DNA from: Blautia sp.
Lineage (GTDB): Bacteria; Bacillota; Clostridia; Lachnospirales; Lachnospiraceae
Direction: 5' to 3'
Assembly: GCA_022769545.1 (NCBI GenBank)
Contig: JALEJS010000035.1
Location: 1 to 64,000, forward strand
DNA: 64,000 nt
In this document: positions 16,427 through 25,312 of the stretch, one piece after another
Position numbering within the stretch: the first letter of the stretch is position 1
Layout: each line of letters begins with the position of its first letter
Program-made: the position numbers and the translations under genes
The notes under the pieces: generated by a model
Seen by the model: only the letters and a program-made list of their open reading frames with translations
Told to the model about the DNA's origin: nothing
Database searches by the model: none

Positions 16427-17389
16427 TTGACGGATAAGATAAAAAGTGCAGAAAGAAATGTTTCTGTTTCAGAGATTTTAAACAAGATAGTACCATTCCT
16501 TGGACTGGCGATCATGATTGTAGTTTTTCAGTACTTCGGTGAGGGAAAGCTTCTGACCCAGGCAAATATCAAAAGTATCTTAAACCAGTCAGTATATGTG
16601 GCGATTATGGCCTTTGGTGCGATCTTTGTATATTCTCACGGCGGTATGGACCTTTCATACGGAAGTGTGATCGGCTTCAGTGTATTGTGCGGCATATTAA
16701 TCGGACGGGCAGGTGCTCCGCTTCCGGTGGTCATTATCACAAATATCCTTTCTGCTGTAATCTGGTTTGTGTTTAATGGCTTTGTGTCAGTTTACCTTAA
16801 AGTGTCTCCATTTATTACATCATTATGTATTATGTATATGTGTCGAGGTATCTTAAACACAGTATGTGCGAAGGAAAAGTACAGTGTTCCCGTATATATT
16901 TATGATTATGATAACTGGACCATAAAAATCGGCCTGTTGATTGCAACCTTTGTTGTCTGCTATTTTCTGTTTGAGAAGAGCTGGATCGGCAAGGCAAACA
17001 AGGCGATCGGAGGAAATGCTCTGGCAGCACAGCAGGCAGGAGTCAATGTGGAAGTTACAAGAATGGTTGCCTATATCATCAGCGGCATTACCGTAGGTAT
17101 AGGAGGATTTATTCTGATGGCCCGTGCCGGAAGTGTCAGCACTTCCACGGGACAGGGTCTGGAAATGAACGTAATTACCGCATTGGTTCTGGGAGGCGTT
17201 CCCCTGTCCGGTGGTTCTCGCGCCAAGATGGTTGGCGCGCTGATCGGCAGCCTTTCCGTTATCATTTTGCGTAATGGTCTGATAATTTTAGGAGTAAATG
17301 AACGAGTGATCGAGGGTGTCCAGGGTCTGGTTCTTCTCATAATTGTAATGCTGACTTATGTGAAGAATAAAGACGGTATCTGGAAATAA
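16427..17389 (+). CDS. Sugar ABC transporter permease (RbsC-like), first copy
   Basis: A 320-residue membrane protein with about eight to ten hydrophobic helices and the CUT2 permease motif region NALAAQQAGVNVEVTRMVAYIISG followed by GLEMNVITALVLGGVPLSGG. It begins with TTG at 16427, eight bases after GGGAGGGA; no ATG lies nearby in frame. It lies between the ATPase and binding-protein genes. The importer has a second permease (18618-19604), so the channel is likely a heterodimer. Confidence 0.88.
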   Translation: MTDKIKSAERNVSVSEILNKIVPFLGLAIMIVVFQYFGEGKLLTQANIKSILNQSVYVAIMAFGAIFVYSHGGMDLSYGSVIGFSVLCGILIGRAGAPLPVVIITNILSAVIWFVFNGFVSVYLKVSPFITSLCIMYMCRGILNTVCAKEKYSVPVYIYDYDNWTIKIGLLIATFVVCYFLFEKSWIGKANKAIGGNALAAQQAGVNVEVTRMVAYIISGITVGIGGFILMARAGSVSTSTGQGLEMNVITALVLGGVPLSGGSRAKMVGALIGSLSVIILRNGLIILGVNERVIEGVQGLVLLIIVMLTYVKNKDGIWK

Positions 17390-17407
17390 TGTCAGGAGGA
17401 AAAAACT

Positions 17408-18550
17408 ATGAAAAAAAGAATAATGTCGTTATTTTTAGCAGTGATTATGGTGTTTACACTGTGTACCTGTTCTGTATTCGCAGAGGATGAGACTACAGAG
17501 GCTGTATGGGGCGGTGAAAGCGGTGAAGTATGTGGTGATGAAAACGGTGAATATACAATCGGTGTCATTATCCACACAACAACCGACTATCTTTGCTCCA
17601 AGCTGAAAGCTTATACAGATTATCTTGGAAAAAATTTCGGTGTGAAATTTACATATTACATTATTGAGAACTTTGCGGATGAGACATACCTTGCAGGTAT
17701 CGAAAATCTCTGTGCACAGGGCGTGGATGGAATCATCACCACAAACTTCTCAGGAACTGCAGTTCTTCAGGGTCTGAAGATCTGTGAGGAAAACGGCGTG
17801 TACATGGGCGTTTCATGGGCTCCGATCGCAGAAGAAATTCAGGAACAGGTTTTTGCAAGTGACTATTTTGTAGGCTGCTCTTATGAATCCGATTATCAGG
17901 CTGGCTACGATATCATCGAAAGCCTGATCGATGCAGGATGTACAAACATTGCTCCGATCGGTTATGAACCTGGTATCACATGCCACGATCAGCGCTGGCT
18001 TGGTATGATGGCTGCATTTGAAGATCATCCGGAAATCAAAAAAGCAGGTGAGTACAGAGGTCTTGAATTTACACAGGCTGTTGAAGATTATCTTGCTTCC
18101 GATGAAACCATCGATGGTATCGCAATCACACTTCTGGGAATTGAGTACTGTACAGAACCGATCAAATCTGCCGGAAGAGAAGGCGAAGTGAAGATCGCAT
18201 TCGTAGACCTTTCCGAGACCTGCGGTGATGCTCTTGCAACAGGTGATACCGTTTGTGCTGTCGGCGGACAGTATGTGGATGTAGCATTCACATTTACTAT
18301 GCTGTATAATGCACTTCAGGGAAATCCTCTGGAGAAGGTTTCTGTACCGGTGAACTTCATTACCTGCAAATCTGCAGAAGAGTTTGAGAACTATGCAAAT
18401 TACCTTCATGCAGACGGTGTATACGCATGGACCGCAGAAGAGCTTCAGGATGTAATCGTATCCTTCAACCCGGATGCATCTGCAGATACACTGATTGAAA
18501 TGGGTGCAAATTACAGTACAGAAGATACAATGGCCCGTCATGGTAATTAA
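17408..18550 (+). CDS. Sugar-binding protein of the ABC importer (periplasmic-binding-protein type 1)
   Basis: A 380-residue exported protein with signal MKKRIMSLFLAVIMVFTLCTC and a probable cleavage after SVFA. The mature part begins with an acidic linker, then YTIGVIIHTTTDYLCSKLKAYTDYL and VDGIITTNFSG, the pattern of type 1 sugar-binding proteins. The cysteines near the signal (LCTC) do not give a good lipobox, which is unusual for a monoderm binding protein. The RBS is GTCAGGAGG. Its gene sits between the two permease genes and is followed by a strong stem-loop, an arrangement often linked to higher stability of the binding-protein message. Confidence 0.87.
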   Translation: MKKRIMSLFLAVIMVFTLCTCSVFAEDETTEAVWGGESGEVCGDENGEYTIGVIIHTTTDYLCSKLKAYTDYLGKNFGVKFTYYIIENFADETYLAGIENLCAQGVDGIITTNFSGTAVLQGLKICEENGVYMGVSWAPIAEEIQEQVFASDYFVGCSYESDYQAGYDIIESLIDAGCTNIAPIGYEPGITCHDQRWLGMMAAFEDHPEIKKAGEYRGLEFTQAVEDYLASDETIDGIAITLLGIEYCTEPIKSAGREGEVKIAFVDLSETCGDALATGDTVCAVGGQYVDVAFTFTMLYNALQGNPLEKVSVPVNFITCKSAEEFENYANYLHADGVYAWTAEELQDVIVSFNPDASADTLIEMGANYSTEDTMARHGN

Positions 18551-18566
18551 TCATTGAGTTTTACAG

Positions 18567-18596
18567 TTCTGACAGAGCTTCCGGGCTCTGTCAGAA
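18567..18596 (+). promoter_or_regulatory. Intercistronic stem-loop between binding protein and second permease
   Basis: TTCTGACAGAGC and GCTCTGTCAGAA form a perfect 12-bp stem with a six-base loop. No T-run follows, so it is not a clear terminator. It most likely protects the 3' end of the upstream message or attenuates read-through, setting more binding protein than permease. Confidence 0.75.
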
Positions 18597-18617
18597 AGAA
18601 CCAGAAAGGGGAACGAA

Positions 18618-19604
18618 ATGAAATTGTCAGCAAAAAAATTAAAAAATGCCGGAGTTGTAATACTTCTTCCAGTACTGGTATATCTTCTCTTTTTTATATT
18701 ATCTGGTGGGAAATATGGAAAACCGACAACTGTAATAATGAATTTTAAGCAGACACTTGTTCCGACTCTCATCTCCTATGCGATGTGCTGTAATGTGCTT
18801 TGTAACAGAATGGATCTGAGTGCCGGTTCCGTGGTCATGCTGTCCAGTATGATTGGAGCAAAAGCGGTATACGTATACCATATAGGTGTTGTTCCGTTCG
18901 CACTGCTTGTTATATTTTCTGGAATTGTCCTGGGTGTTATTTCAGGAGTTGCCTATATGCTGTTAAAGGTTCCTGCGATTGTGACGGCTCTTGGAGTGTG
19001 TATGATTTATGAGACCTTCTCAAATCTTACGAGTATCTCCTGGGTTACGGCAATCAGCGGAGACACAACACTGTTTGGAAGATATCCGTACTGTGTGATC
19101 ATCTTTGTGATTATGGCGGTTGCATTTTATCTGTTGTACAACAACACAAAATTCGGATATAATGTAAGAGCCTGTGCAAGTTCTCAGCAGATTGCGAAGA
19201 GTGCAGGTGTGGATACCAGAAAGACAGCGTTTCTGTGCTATGTTGTTTCGGCTGTATTCCTTGGAGTTGCATCTCTTCTGAGGATTTCGATCCAGGGCTC
19301 CATCGATACGCCGCAGTACATGTCCAGCACCAATATTATCTTTAATTGTCTGCTGGGAATCTACGTGGGAATTGCATTGGAAAGATACTGTAACATTGTA
19401 GTCGGAATCTTTGTGGGTAATCTGATACTGAACATGCTGACCAGCGGCCTGATGAATATGGGACTGTCCTCTTCTCTGCAGGATACTGCTTCGGGGGCAT
19501 TTCTGCTTCTGATTATGATCTATACATACAACAACGACCGTGTGCTGGATCATATCAAAGCGTCACGCGAGAAGAAAGAGCTTGAAAAGAGTATTATTGC
19601 CTGA
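18618..19604 (+). CDS. Sugar ABC transporter permease, second copy
   Basis: A 328-residue polytopic membrane protein of the same class as the 16427 permease but clearly diverged. Recognisable parts are NRMDLSAGSVVMLSSMIGA near the N-terminus and the cytoplasmic loop NVRACASSQQIAKSAGVDTRKTA, the EAA-like coupling region. RBS AAAGGGGAACGAA precedes ATG 18618. Together with the first permease it should form the membrane channel. Placement after the binding-protein gene, not beside the first permease, is somewhat unusual. Confidence 0.87.
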   Translation: MKLSAKKLKNAGVVILLPVLVYLLFFILSGGKYGKPTTVIMNFKQTLVPTLISYAMCCNVLCNRMDLSAGSVVMLSSMIGAKAVYVYHIGVVPFALLVIFSGIVLGVISGVAYMLLKVPAIVTALGVCMIYETFSNLTSISWVTAISGDTTLFGRYPYCVIIFVIMAVAFYLLYNNTKFGYNVRACASSQQIAKSAGVDTRKTAFLCYVVSAVFLGVASLLRISIQGSIDTPQYMSSTNIIFNCLLGIYVGIALERYCNIVVGIFVGNLILNMLTSGLMNMGLSSSLQDTASGAFLLLIMIYTYNNDRVLDHIKASREKKELEKSIIA

Positions 19605-19613
19605 CCATTTATT

Positions 19614-19682
19614 AATATCATCCGGATTAAGAACTGACAATTGATTGCTGTGTCATTTGTGAGGTTTGGTCTGGATGATATT
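19614..19682 (+). terminator. Long-range inverted repeat after the sugar importer
   Basis: AATATCATCC (19614-19623) and GGATGATATT (19673-19682) are perfect 10-base complements separated by 49 bases and followed by TTGCTATA. It may end the importer transcript, or be a regulatory structure ahead of the response regulator. The long loop makes the terminator label uncertain. Confidence 0.4.
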
Positions 19683-19766
19683 TTGCTATATGATGAATCA
19701 CGGACAGTGGTCATGTGACGGAGGATGTCTGCGCGGGCAGACGATTCCGATTAGAGGAGAAACAGG

Positions 19767-21380
19767 ATGATAAAAGTGCTTTTACTGGACGATGAAAAGC
19801 TTGCATTAGAGTACCTTGAAAATATTATCAGCTGGGAAACCTATGGGTTTGAAATCGTGGGAGCTATGACGGATGCGGAGCAGGCGTTAAAGGTTTTTCG
19901 CAGAAACCGGCCGGATTTGATCATCAGTGATATCTGTATGTACGGAATGGACGGCCTTGATTTTGCTTCGGCGATACGCGAGACAGACCAGAATACCCAC
20001 ATTTTGTTTCTGAGCGGCTATAAAAATTTTGATTATGTGCGGGAAGCACTTCGTCTGGGAACCGATGATTATCTGCTGAAAAGCGATGTGGATGAAGAGG
20101 TTTTTCTGCAGAAAATCCTGAAGATCAAAGATAAGATTGAAAAGGAAAAACAGAAAAAACTGTATACGGAGAATGTGATTTTTAAGGAACTCTTCCTGAA
20201 CAGGACAGAGGAAAAAAAGTACAGAAATATTCTCTCAGAAGCAGAATATATCCGGCTTCATAAAAAATATTATTATCTTCTTGTGACGCAGAAGCAGGCG
20301 CCCAGATTCCTGAAAGAATTTTTCAACAACATACTGGAACCCTATTATCTGGATGAAGAGAGAATCTATGAACTCATTCAGGACAGCTGTATGCCGGAAG
20401 AAATGAAAATGGTGTCCGGTTTCAAGGTGAACGGCAACACACTGGTGATTATCTGTGAAATGTCTCAGAGCTATGTTTCCCAGAAAGAGATATACGAAAC
20501 TTTTTACCAGTTTGCCAGTCAGGTTTACACAGAGCTGAACCGGATGGACATGCATGGATATAATGTGCTTTTTTATCCTCACGGCTGTGCGGTCCGGCAG
20601 TTTCGCGATCTGTTTTATCTGAACCGGGCACAGCTGGACAAACAGGTCGTGAAGGCAAAACCCTATATTTTTGAGTTTGAAACGGGAAGAGCCGATCATC
20701 AGAATATCAGTTCCGGGACATCAAATTTCACATGGAAAGAAGTCTACCGGGCACTGTCTGAGCAGAAACAGGAGCTGATTACGGAATATGTGGAGACACT
20801 AAAGATCGCAATTGCACAGGAGGACTATATTACGTACCTCTGGTGTCTGAAAGAAATCCTGAAGGCGATGAACTATATTGAGCAGAAGAACCGGGAGATG
20901 TCCAATGGGGTAGCATTCTGTCTGGCAAGCTCATATATGAAATATGATATGAGCAATCCGTTAAGTGTAACCGAATTTATTGAAATGAAAATAGATGAAA
21001 TCGAGCTTGCTTATAACAGCCATAAAGCCGGGGAGTACTCGAAGCCGATCAAGGATACGCTGGATTATATTCATCAGCATTACGGGGACGAAGAGATGTC
21101 CATGACAGAGGTGTCCAAAAGCGTGGGCCTGAGCAGCTCCTGGCTGTCCACAAAATTCAAGGAAGAAGTGGGTATTGGTTTTATTGAATATCTGAACAAG
21201 GTCAGGGTCAACGAGGCGAAAAGACTGATTGACGAGGGGGAATATATGATCTATGAGGTTTCCGAGAAGACCGGATTTGCCTCCAGTCAGTACTTCAGTA
21301 AAATTTTCAAGCAGATCACAGGTCTGACACCGAATGAGTATAAAAGGCTGAGTAAAAAATCCGAGAGAGAACAGATATGA
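19767..21380 (+). CDS. Response regulator, YesN-like (receiver plus AraC-type HTH)
   Basis: The 537-residue protein has an N-terminal receiver (LLLDDEKLALEYL, phospho-acceptor D55 in IISDICMYGMDG, and K in DDYLLKSD) and a C-terminal AraC helix-turn-helix pair (MTEVSKSVGLSSSWLSTKFKEEVG and ISEKTGF-like EVSEKTGFASSQYFSKIFK). The long middle is typical of YesN-type regulators in Firmicutes that control carbohydrate import. It overlaps the kinase gene by four bases (ATGA), so they form a two-component pair. The adjacent sugar importer and abfA are the obvious target. RBS AGAGGAG precedes the ATG at normal distance. Confidence 0.92.
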   Translation: MIKVLLLDDEKLALEYLENIISWETYGFEIVGAMTDAEQALKVFRRNRPDLIISDICMYGMDGLDFASAIRETDQNTHILFLSGYKNFDYVREALRLGTDDYLLKSDVDEEVFLQKILKIKDKIEKEKQKKLYTENVIFKELFLNRTEEKKYRNILSEAEYIRLHKKYYYLLVTQKQAPRFLKEFFNNILEPYYLDEERIYELIQDSCMPEEMKMVSGFKVNGNTLVIICEMSQSYVSQKEIYETFYQFASQVYTELNRMDMHGYNVLFYPHGCAVRQFRDLFYLNRAQLDKQVVKAKPYIFEFETGRADHQNISSGTSNFTWKEVYRALSEQKQELITEYVETLKIAIAQEDYITYLWCLKEILKAMNYIEQKNREMSNGVAFCLASSYMKYDMSNPLSVTEFIEMKIDEIELAYNSHKAGEYSKPIKDTLDYIHQHYGDEEMSMTEVSKSVGLSSSWLSTKFKEEVGIGFIEYLNKVRVNEAKRLIDEGEYMIYEVSEKTGFASSQYFSKIFKQITGLTPNEYKRLSKKSEREQI

Positions 21381-23182
21381 AGAAGATACTTTTTTCCACA
21401 AAACTGCTTTTATCACAGATCGCAATATTTATCATTGTATATGGTGCGATTCTTCTGATCATTCCGGAGATCATGTACGATCTGGTGGATCAGACAGAAG
21501 CGACACGAATTATGCGGTACACAGAACAGGTCGCCATGCGAATCGAACAGCGGCTGAATGAGATTGAACGTTTTTCGGAATTTCTGTCCAATGATGAGGC
21601 GCTGTATCGGAAACTGAAAGCAGTGGAAGAAAGCAGGAATCCGGGAGAGGAGGCATCTCTCAGATTGTATCTGTCCAATCTGATTCAGAAGGACGCGGTT
21701 TCCTCCTATAAGGTCCTGGGGATTTATGTGGACATTGAGGGCAGCGGGTATTACACCAATACAGTGGGGCTGTCCGATGATCTGAAACGCTATATCGACG
21801 AAGAAATCAGTCCTGCGTATGAGGCGCAGGAAAGCGAAGCCCTGTATGTGACACCGTTCAATTACCGGGATAAGGAATCAAATTCGCTGTTTGGGAATAC
21901 CTTCACAAGAGCGTTTGGGTTTGTGCGCTCCTACAGCAGGGACGATCTCTCCGGAAAGATCATTATTATCTCTTCGTTTGATGAAATCCAGTATATTGCG
22001 GGAAATCTTTCGGATATCTGTGAGGATTATACACTGCTTTCTTCGGCACAGGAGGAGCTGATTTCCCCGAAGGATTCTGCGAAAATGGATTATACACACA
22101 CACTTCAAAAAACAAAATACGGGGATTCCTACTGGGAACGGTATGCCATTGAGTACGATGGAATCTATACGATCCGTTACCTGAAAAACGGCGGATGGAA
22201 ACTTCTGACCTATATGGGTAAAGATGAAGTGGTGGCAAACAATGTGGCAAGTCAGTATAATATTCTGATATTTGTGGCAGTGTTTGGTGTGATTGTGATC
22301 ATCGCAATGATTGTGATCGTAAAGCGGTTTACAAGACCCCTCAGTGATCTGGCGATACAGATGAAGGCCATTTCCACGGGGGATTTCAAGGCCCGGGTCC
22401 ACGTGATATCCGGTGATGAGATCGGAATGGTCGGGGACGCGTTTAACCTGATGGCGGAGCGCCTGGAAGATTCTATCGAAAAAATAGTGGAAAAAGAAAA
22501 ACTGGAACAGAGAATGCGATACGGACTGCTGATCTCACAGGTTGATCCGCATTTTATATATAATACGATGAATACGATTACTTATCTGGCACAGAAAAAC
22601 CGTGTGAATGATGTGATCGTTGTGAATAAGGCGATGATCGAAATTCTGAAGGATCGCTTACGAATTGAAGACTCAGACGTGTTTGACTCGCTGAAGCAGG
22701 AGATCAATGTGGTAAAACAGTATCTTACCATTCAGAAGTATCGGTATGAAGATATTTTCAAGGTGAAATATGAGATCGAAGAGGACTGCATGCAATGCTA
22801 CATTGCCAAAAACATGATACAGCCGCTGATTGAAAATGCATTGTCTCATGGACTTCTGCAGAATAAGGATGAAAACGGGGAGCCGCTGGGCGGATGTATA
22901 CGGATTCGGGTTTATAAAGATCAGAAGTTTATTCATATCAATATCACAGACAATGGAGTTGGGATGACACAGGAGGAGGTAGAGGAAATCAGCCGTCCGA
23001 TGAAGCACTGGGAGCGGGGGGTACATATCGGGATCCGGAATATACGTGAGAGAATGAAATATATTTATCATGAGAATGCCTCCATGGAGATCAGCTCCAG
23101 AAAAGGGTTTGGTACGACGGTTTCTTTGATCCTTCCGCTGCGCTTTGATGATTCGAACAGTATAAAAGAAATTCCGGACTGA
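21377..23182 (+). CDS. Sensor histidine kinase, YesM-like
   Basis: The 601-residue protein has a transmembrane helix near residues 12-32, an extracellular sensor of roughly 260 residues, a second helix near 295-315, a HAMP domain (RFTRPLSDLAIQMKAISTGDF), a HisKA_7TM/YesM phosphoacceptor QVDPHFIYNTMNT with H392, and an ATP-binding domain with N-box IENALSHGL and DNGVGM. This is the standard YesM architecture; the extracellular domain would sense the sugar directly or through the binding protein. It is translationally coupled to the response regulator. No terminator is evident before the pgi promoter. Confidence 0.92.
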   Translation: MKKILFSTKLLLSQIAIFIIVYGAILLIIPEIMYDLVDQTEATRIMRYTEQVAMRIEQRLNEIERFSEFLSNDEALYRKLKAVEESRNPGEEASLRLYLSNLIQKDAVSSYKVLGIYVDIEGSGYYTNTVGLSDDLKRYIDEEISPAYEAQESEALYVTPFNYRDKESNSLFGNTFTRAFGFVRSYSRDDLSGKIIIISSFDEIQYIAGNLSDICEDYTLLSSAQEELISPKDSAKMDYTHTLQKTKYGDSYWERYAIEYDGIYTIRYLKNGGWKLLTYMGKDEVVANNVASQYNILIFVAVFGVIVIIAMIVIVKRFTRPLSDLAIQMKAISTGDFKARVHVISGDEIGMVGDAFNLMAERLEDSIEKIVEKEKLEQRMRYGLLISQVDPHFIYNTMNTITYLAQKNRVNDVIVVNKAMIEILKDRLRIEDSDVFDSLKQEINVVKQYLTIQKYRYEDIFKVKYEIEEDCMQCYIAKNMIQPLIENALSHGLLQNKDENGEPLGGCIRIRVYKDQKFIHINITDNGVGMTQEEVEEISRPMKHWERGVHIGIRNIRERMKYIYHENASMEISSRKGFGTTVSLILPLRFDDSNSIKEIPD

Positions 23183-23206
23183 CGGAGCTTGTATGGCTAA
23201 GCGGTC

Positions 23207-23235
23207 TTGAATTTGGGGAATAATAATAGTATAAT
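23207..23235 (+). promoter_or_regulatory. Promoter of pgi
   Basis: TTGAAT (23207-23212) and perfect TATAAT (23230-23235) with a 17-base spacer, 55 bases before the start codon. Strong match to a vegetative promoter. Confidence 0.8.
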
Positions 23236-23289
23236 TAATTCATTAGTGAGATTTCACAGGTCAAAGAATGAATTAAGGAGGAAACTATT

Positions 23290-24870
23290 ATGGTTACCTG
23301 GAAAAACTTGGACACACTTGCTTCCTATCAGGATCTCTTCCAGACAGAGCGTGTCAACCTTGCGGGCGTAATGTCCGGCGAAAACGGTGCAGAGCGTGTG
23401 AAAAACTACAGCGTTCCGATGGCAGCAGGACTTTCCTACAATTATGCTGCAAAACAGGTGGATGATAAGGTGCTGGCAGCACTTGTGAAGCTGGCAGAGG
23501 AGGCACAGCTTACAGAGAAATTCAAGGCTCTTTATAATGGGGAAGTGATCAATACGGGAGAAAAACGTCTGGTTCTTCATCATATGACCCGTGGACAGCT
23601 GGGTGATGCAGTTGTGGCAGACGGTGTGGATAAACGCGCTTTTTATGTGGAACAGCAGGACAAGATTGCAGCATTTGCAAATAAAGTACATGCCGGAGAG
23701 ATCACAAATGCAGCCGGCGAGAAATTTACAACCGTAGTTCAGATCGGTATCGGCGGAAGCGATCTTGGTCCGCGTGCGATGTATCTGGCACTGGAGAACT
23801 GGGCAAAGAAAAACGGCCTGTTCAAAATGGAAGCAAAATTCATCAGCAACGTGGATCCGGACGATGCAGCCGGTGTCCTGAATTCCATTGATGTTGCACA
23901 TTCTCTTTTTGTTCTGGTTTCCAAATCCGGAACAACACTGGAAACGCTGACAAATGAGTCCTTTGTGAAGGATGCTCTGAAGAATGCAGGGCTGGATGCA
24001 TCCAGACATATGATCGCGGTTACCAGTGAGACTTCTCCTCTTGCCAAGAGTGACGATTATCTGGCAGCGTTCTTTATGGACGATTATATCGGCGGACGTT
24101 TCTCCTCGACTTCGGCAGTAGGCGGAGCGGTTCTGTCTCTGGCATTCGGACCGGAGGTGTTCGCACAGTTTCTGGAAGGTGCGGCAGAGGAAGATAAGCT
24201 GTCTGCAAATGAAGATGTATTAAAGAATCCGGAGATGCTGGATGCGCTGATCGGCGTTTATGAGCGTAATGTACTGGGATATCCGGCGACGACGGTTCTT
24301 CCGTATTCCCAGGCTCTGAGCCGTTTTCCGGCTCATCTGCAGCAGGCAGATATGGAATCCAACGGTAAATCTGTAAACCGTTTTGGCGAGCCGGTAAATT
24401 ATCCCACCGGACCGGTGCTCTTTGGAGAACCGGGAACAAACGGACAGCATTCCTTCTATCAGCTGCTTCATCAGGGAACGGATATTGTGCCGCTTCAGTT
24501 TGTCGGATTTAAGAACAGCCAGATCGGTACAGATGTAGACATCCAGGGCAGCACAAGCCAGCAGAAGCTCTGTGCGAATGTGGTTGCACAGATCGTGGCG
24601 TTTGCATGCGGCAAGGCAGATGAGAACCGCAACAAAAACTTCGAAGGCGGACGTCCTTCCAGCATTATTATCGGAGATCAGCTGGATCCGAAAGCGCTGG
24701 GTGCACTTCTGGCACACTTTGAGAATAAGATCATGTTCCAGGGATTCCTGTGGAATGTAAACAGCTTCGATCAGGAAGGTGTACAGCTTGGCAAAGTGCT
24801 GGCAAAGAGAGTGCTTGCCCATGAGACAGACGGTGCACTGAAGGAGTTCAGCGACCTGCTGAACATCTGA
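23290..24870 (+). CDS. pgi: Glucose-6-phosphate isomerase
   Basis: The 526-residue enzyme interconverts glucose-6-phosphate and fructose-6-phosphate. Visible family blocks are HHMTRGQLGDAVV, the substrate phosphate loop GIGGSDLGPRAMYLAL, SKSGTTLET, DYIGGRFSSTSAVGG and the C-terminal FLWNVNSFDQEGVQLGK. Length suits the long form of the enzyme. The start follows AAGGAGG at normal distance and a consensus promoter. The gene appears monocistronic; three imperfect 19-base tandem repeats follow its stop codon. Confidence 0.96.
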   Translation: MVTWKNLDTLASYQDLFQTERVNLAGVMSGENGAERVKNYSVPMAAGLSYNYAAKQVDDKVLAALVKLAEEAQLTEKFKALYNGEVINTGEKRLVLHHMTRGQLGDAVVADGVDKRAFYVEQQDKIAAFANKVHAGEITNAAGEKFTTVVQIGIGGSDLGPRAMYLALENWAKKNGLFKMEAKFISNVDPDDAAGVLNSIDVAHSLFVLVSKSGTTLETLTNESFVKDALKNAGLDASRHMIAVTSETSPLAKSDDYLAAFFMDDYIGGRFSSTSAVGGAVLSLAFGPEVFAQFLEGAAEEDKLSANEDVLKNPEMLDALIGVYERNVLGYPATTVLPYSQALSRFPAHLQQADMESNGKSVNRFGEPVNYPTGPVLFGEPGTNGQHSFYQLLHQGTDIVPLQFVGFKNSQIGTDVDIQGSTSQQKLCANVVAQIVAFACGKADENRNKNFEGGRPSSIIIGDQLDPKALGALLAHFENKIMFQGFLWNVNSFDQEGVQLGKVLAKRVLAHETDGALKEFSDLLNI

Positions 24871-24872
24871 TG

Positions 24873-24929
24873 TGAGATTCTGTAAAGAATATGAGATTCC
24901 GTAAAGAACATGAGATTCCATAAAGGATA
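24873..24929. repeat. Three tandem 19-bp imperfect repeats after pgi
   Basis: Units TGAGATTCTGTAAAGAATA, TGAGATTCCGTAAAGAACA and TGAGATTCCATAAAGGATA follow each other without spacer, starting two bases after the pgi stop codon. Each differs from the next at two to four positions. They do not form a hairpin and are not coding. Confidence 0.85.
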
Positions 24930-24959
24930 AGAGCCGCAGAATTTCTGCTGCAGGTAAAA

Positions 24960-25223
24960 ATGATATACTATCTGATTTTGATCAATATAGTGACATGTCT
25001 GCTCTTTGGATTGGATAAACACAGAGCGGTCCGCGGATAATGGAGAATCCGCGAGAGAACCCTTCTGCTTCTGGCTGCGGCCGGAGGTGCAGCCGGAGGA
25101 TGGGCGGGAATGTATCTTTTTCGCCATAAGACGAAGAAAGCACGCTTTTTCGTGGGAATTCCTGCGATGCTTGTGGTGCAGATTTTTCTGCTGGTCTTTC
25201 TGAGAGAAAAGGGGATATGCTGA
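24960..25223 (+). pseudogene. DUF1294 membrane protein gene interrupted by an in-frame stop
   Basis: Translation from ATG 24960 gives a small membrane protein with the DUF1294 layout: a first helix YLILINIVTCLLFGLDKHRAV, then WRIRERTLLLLAAAGGAAGGW, GMYLFRHKTKKARFFVG and a last helix. At codon 27 there is TAA (25038-25040) where family members usually have a basic or small residue before WRIPE/WRIRE; AAA to TAA is a single change. The frame is otherwise intact to TGA 25221-25223 (88 codons). Neither half is in the ORF track as such. It could be a recent nonsense mutation, a sequencing error, or a split gene restarted internally; the lack of any further damage favours the first two. Confidence 0.8.
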
Positions 25224-25240
25224 GATAATCAGCAGGAATG

Positions 25241-25294
25241 ATCAAAAAAAGAGGGAAGATACCCGAATGTGGGGATATCTTCTCTCTTTTTTGA
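25241..25294. terminator. Bidirectional terminator between the DUF1294 remnant and cstA
   Basis: ATCAAAAAAAGAGgGAAGAT pairs with ATCTTCtCTCTTTTTTGAT around a short inner hairpin. A-run on one side and T-run on the other serve the converging genes on both strands. Confidence 0.8.
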
Positions 25295-25312
25295 TGCATC
25301 ATTTTTGATGTA

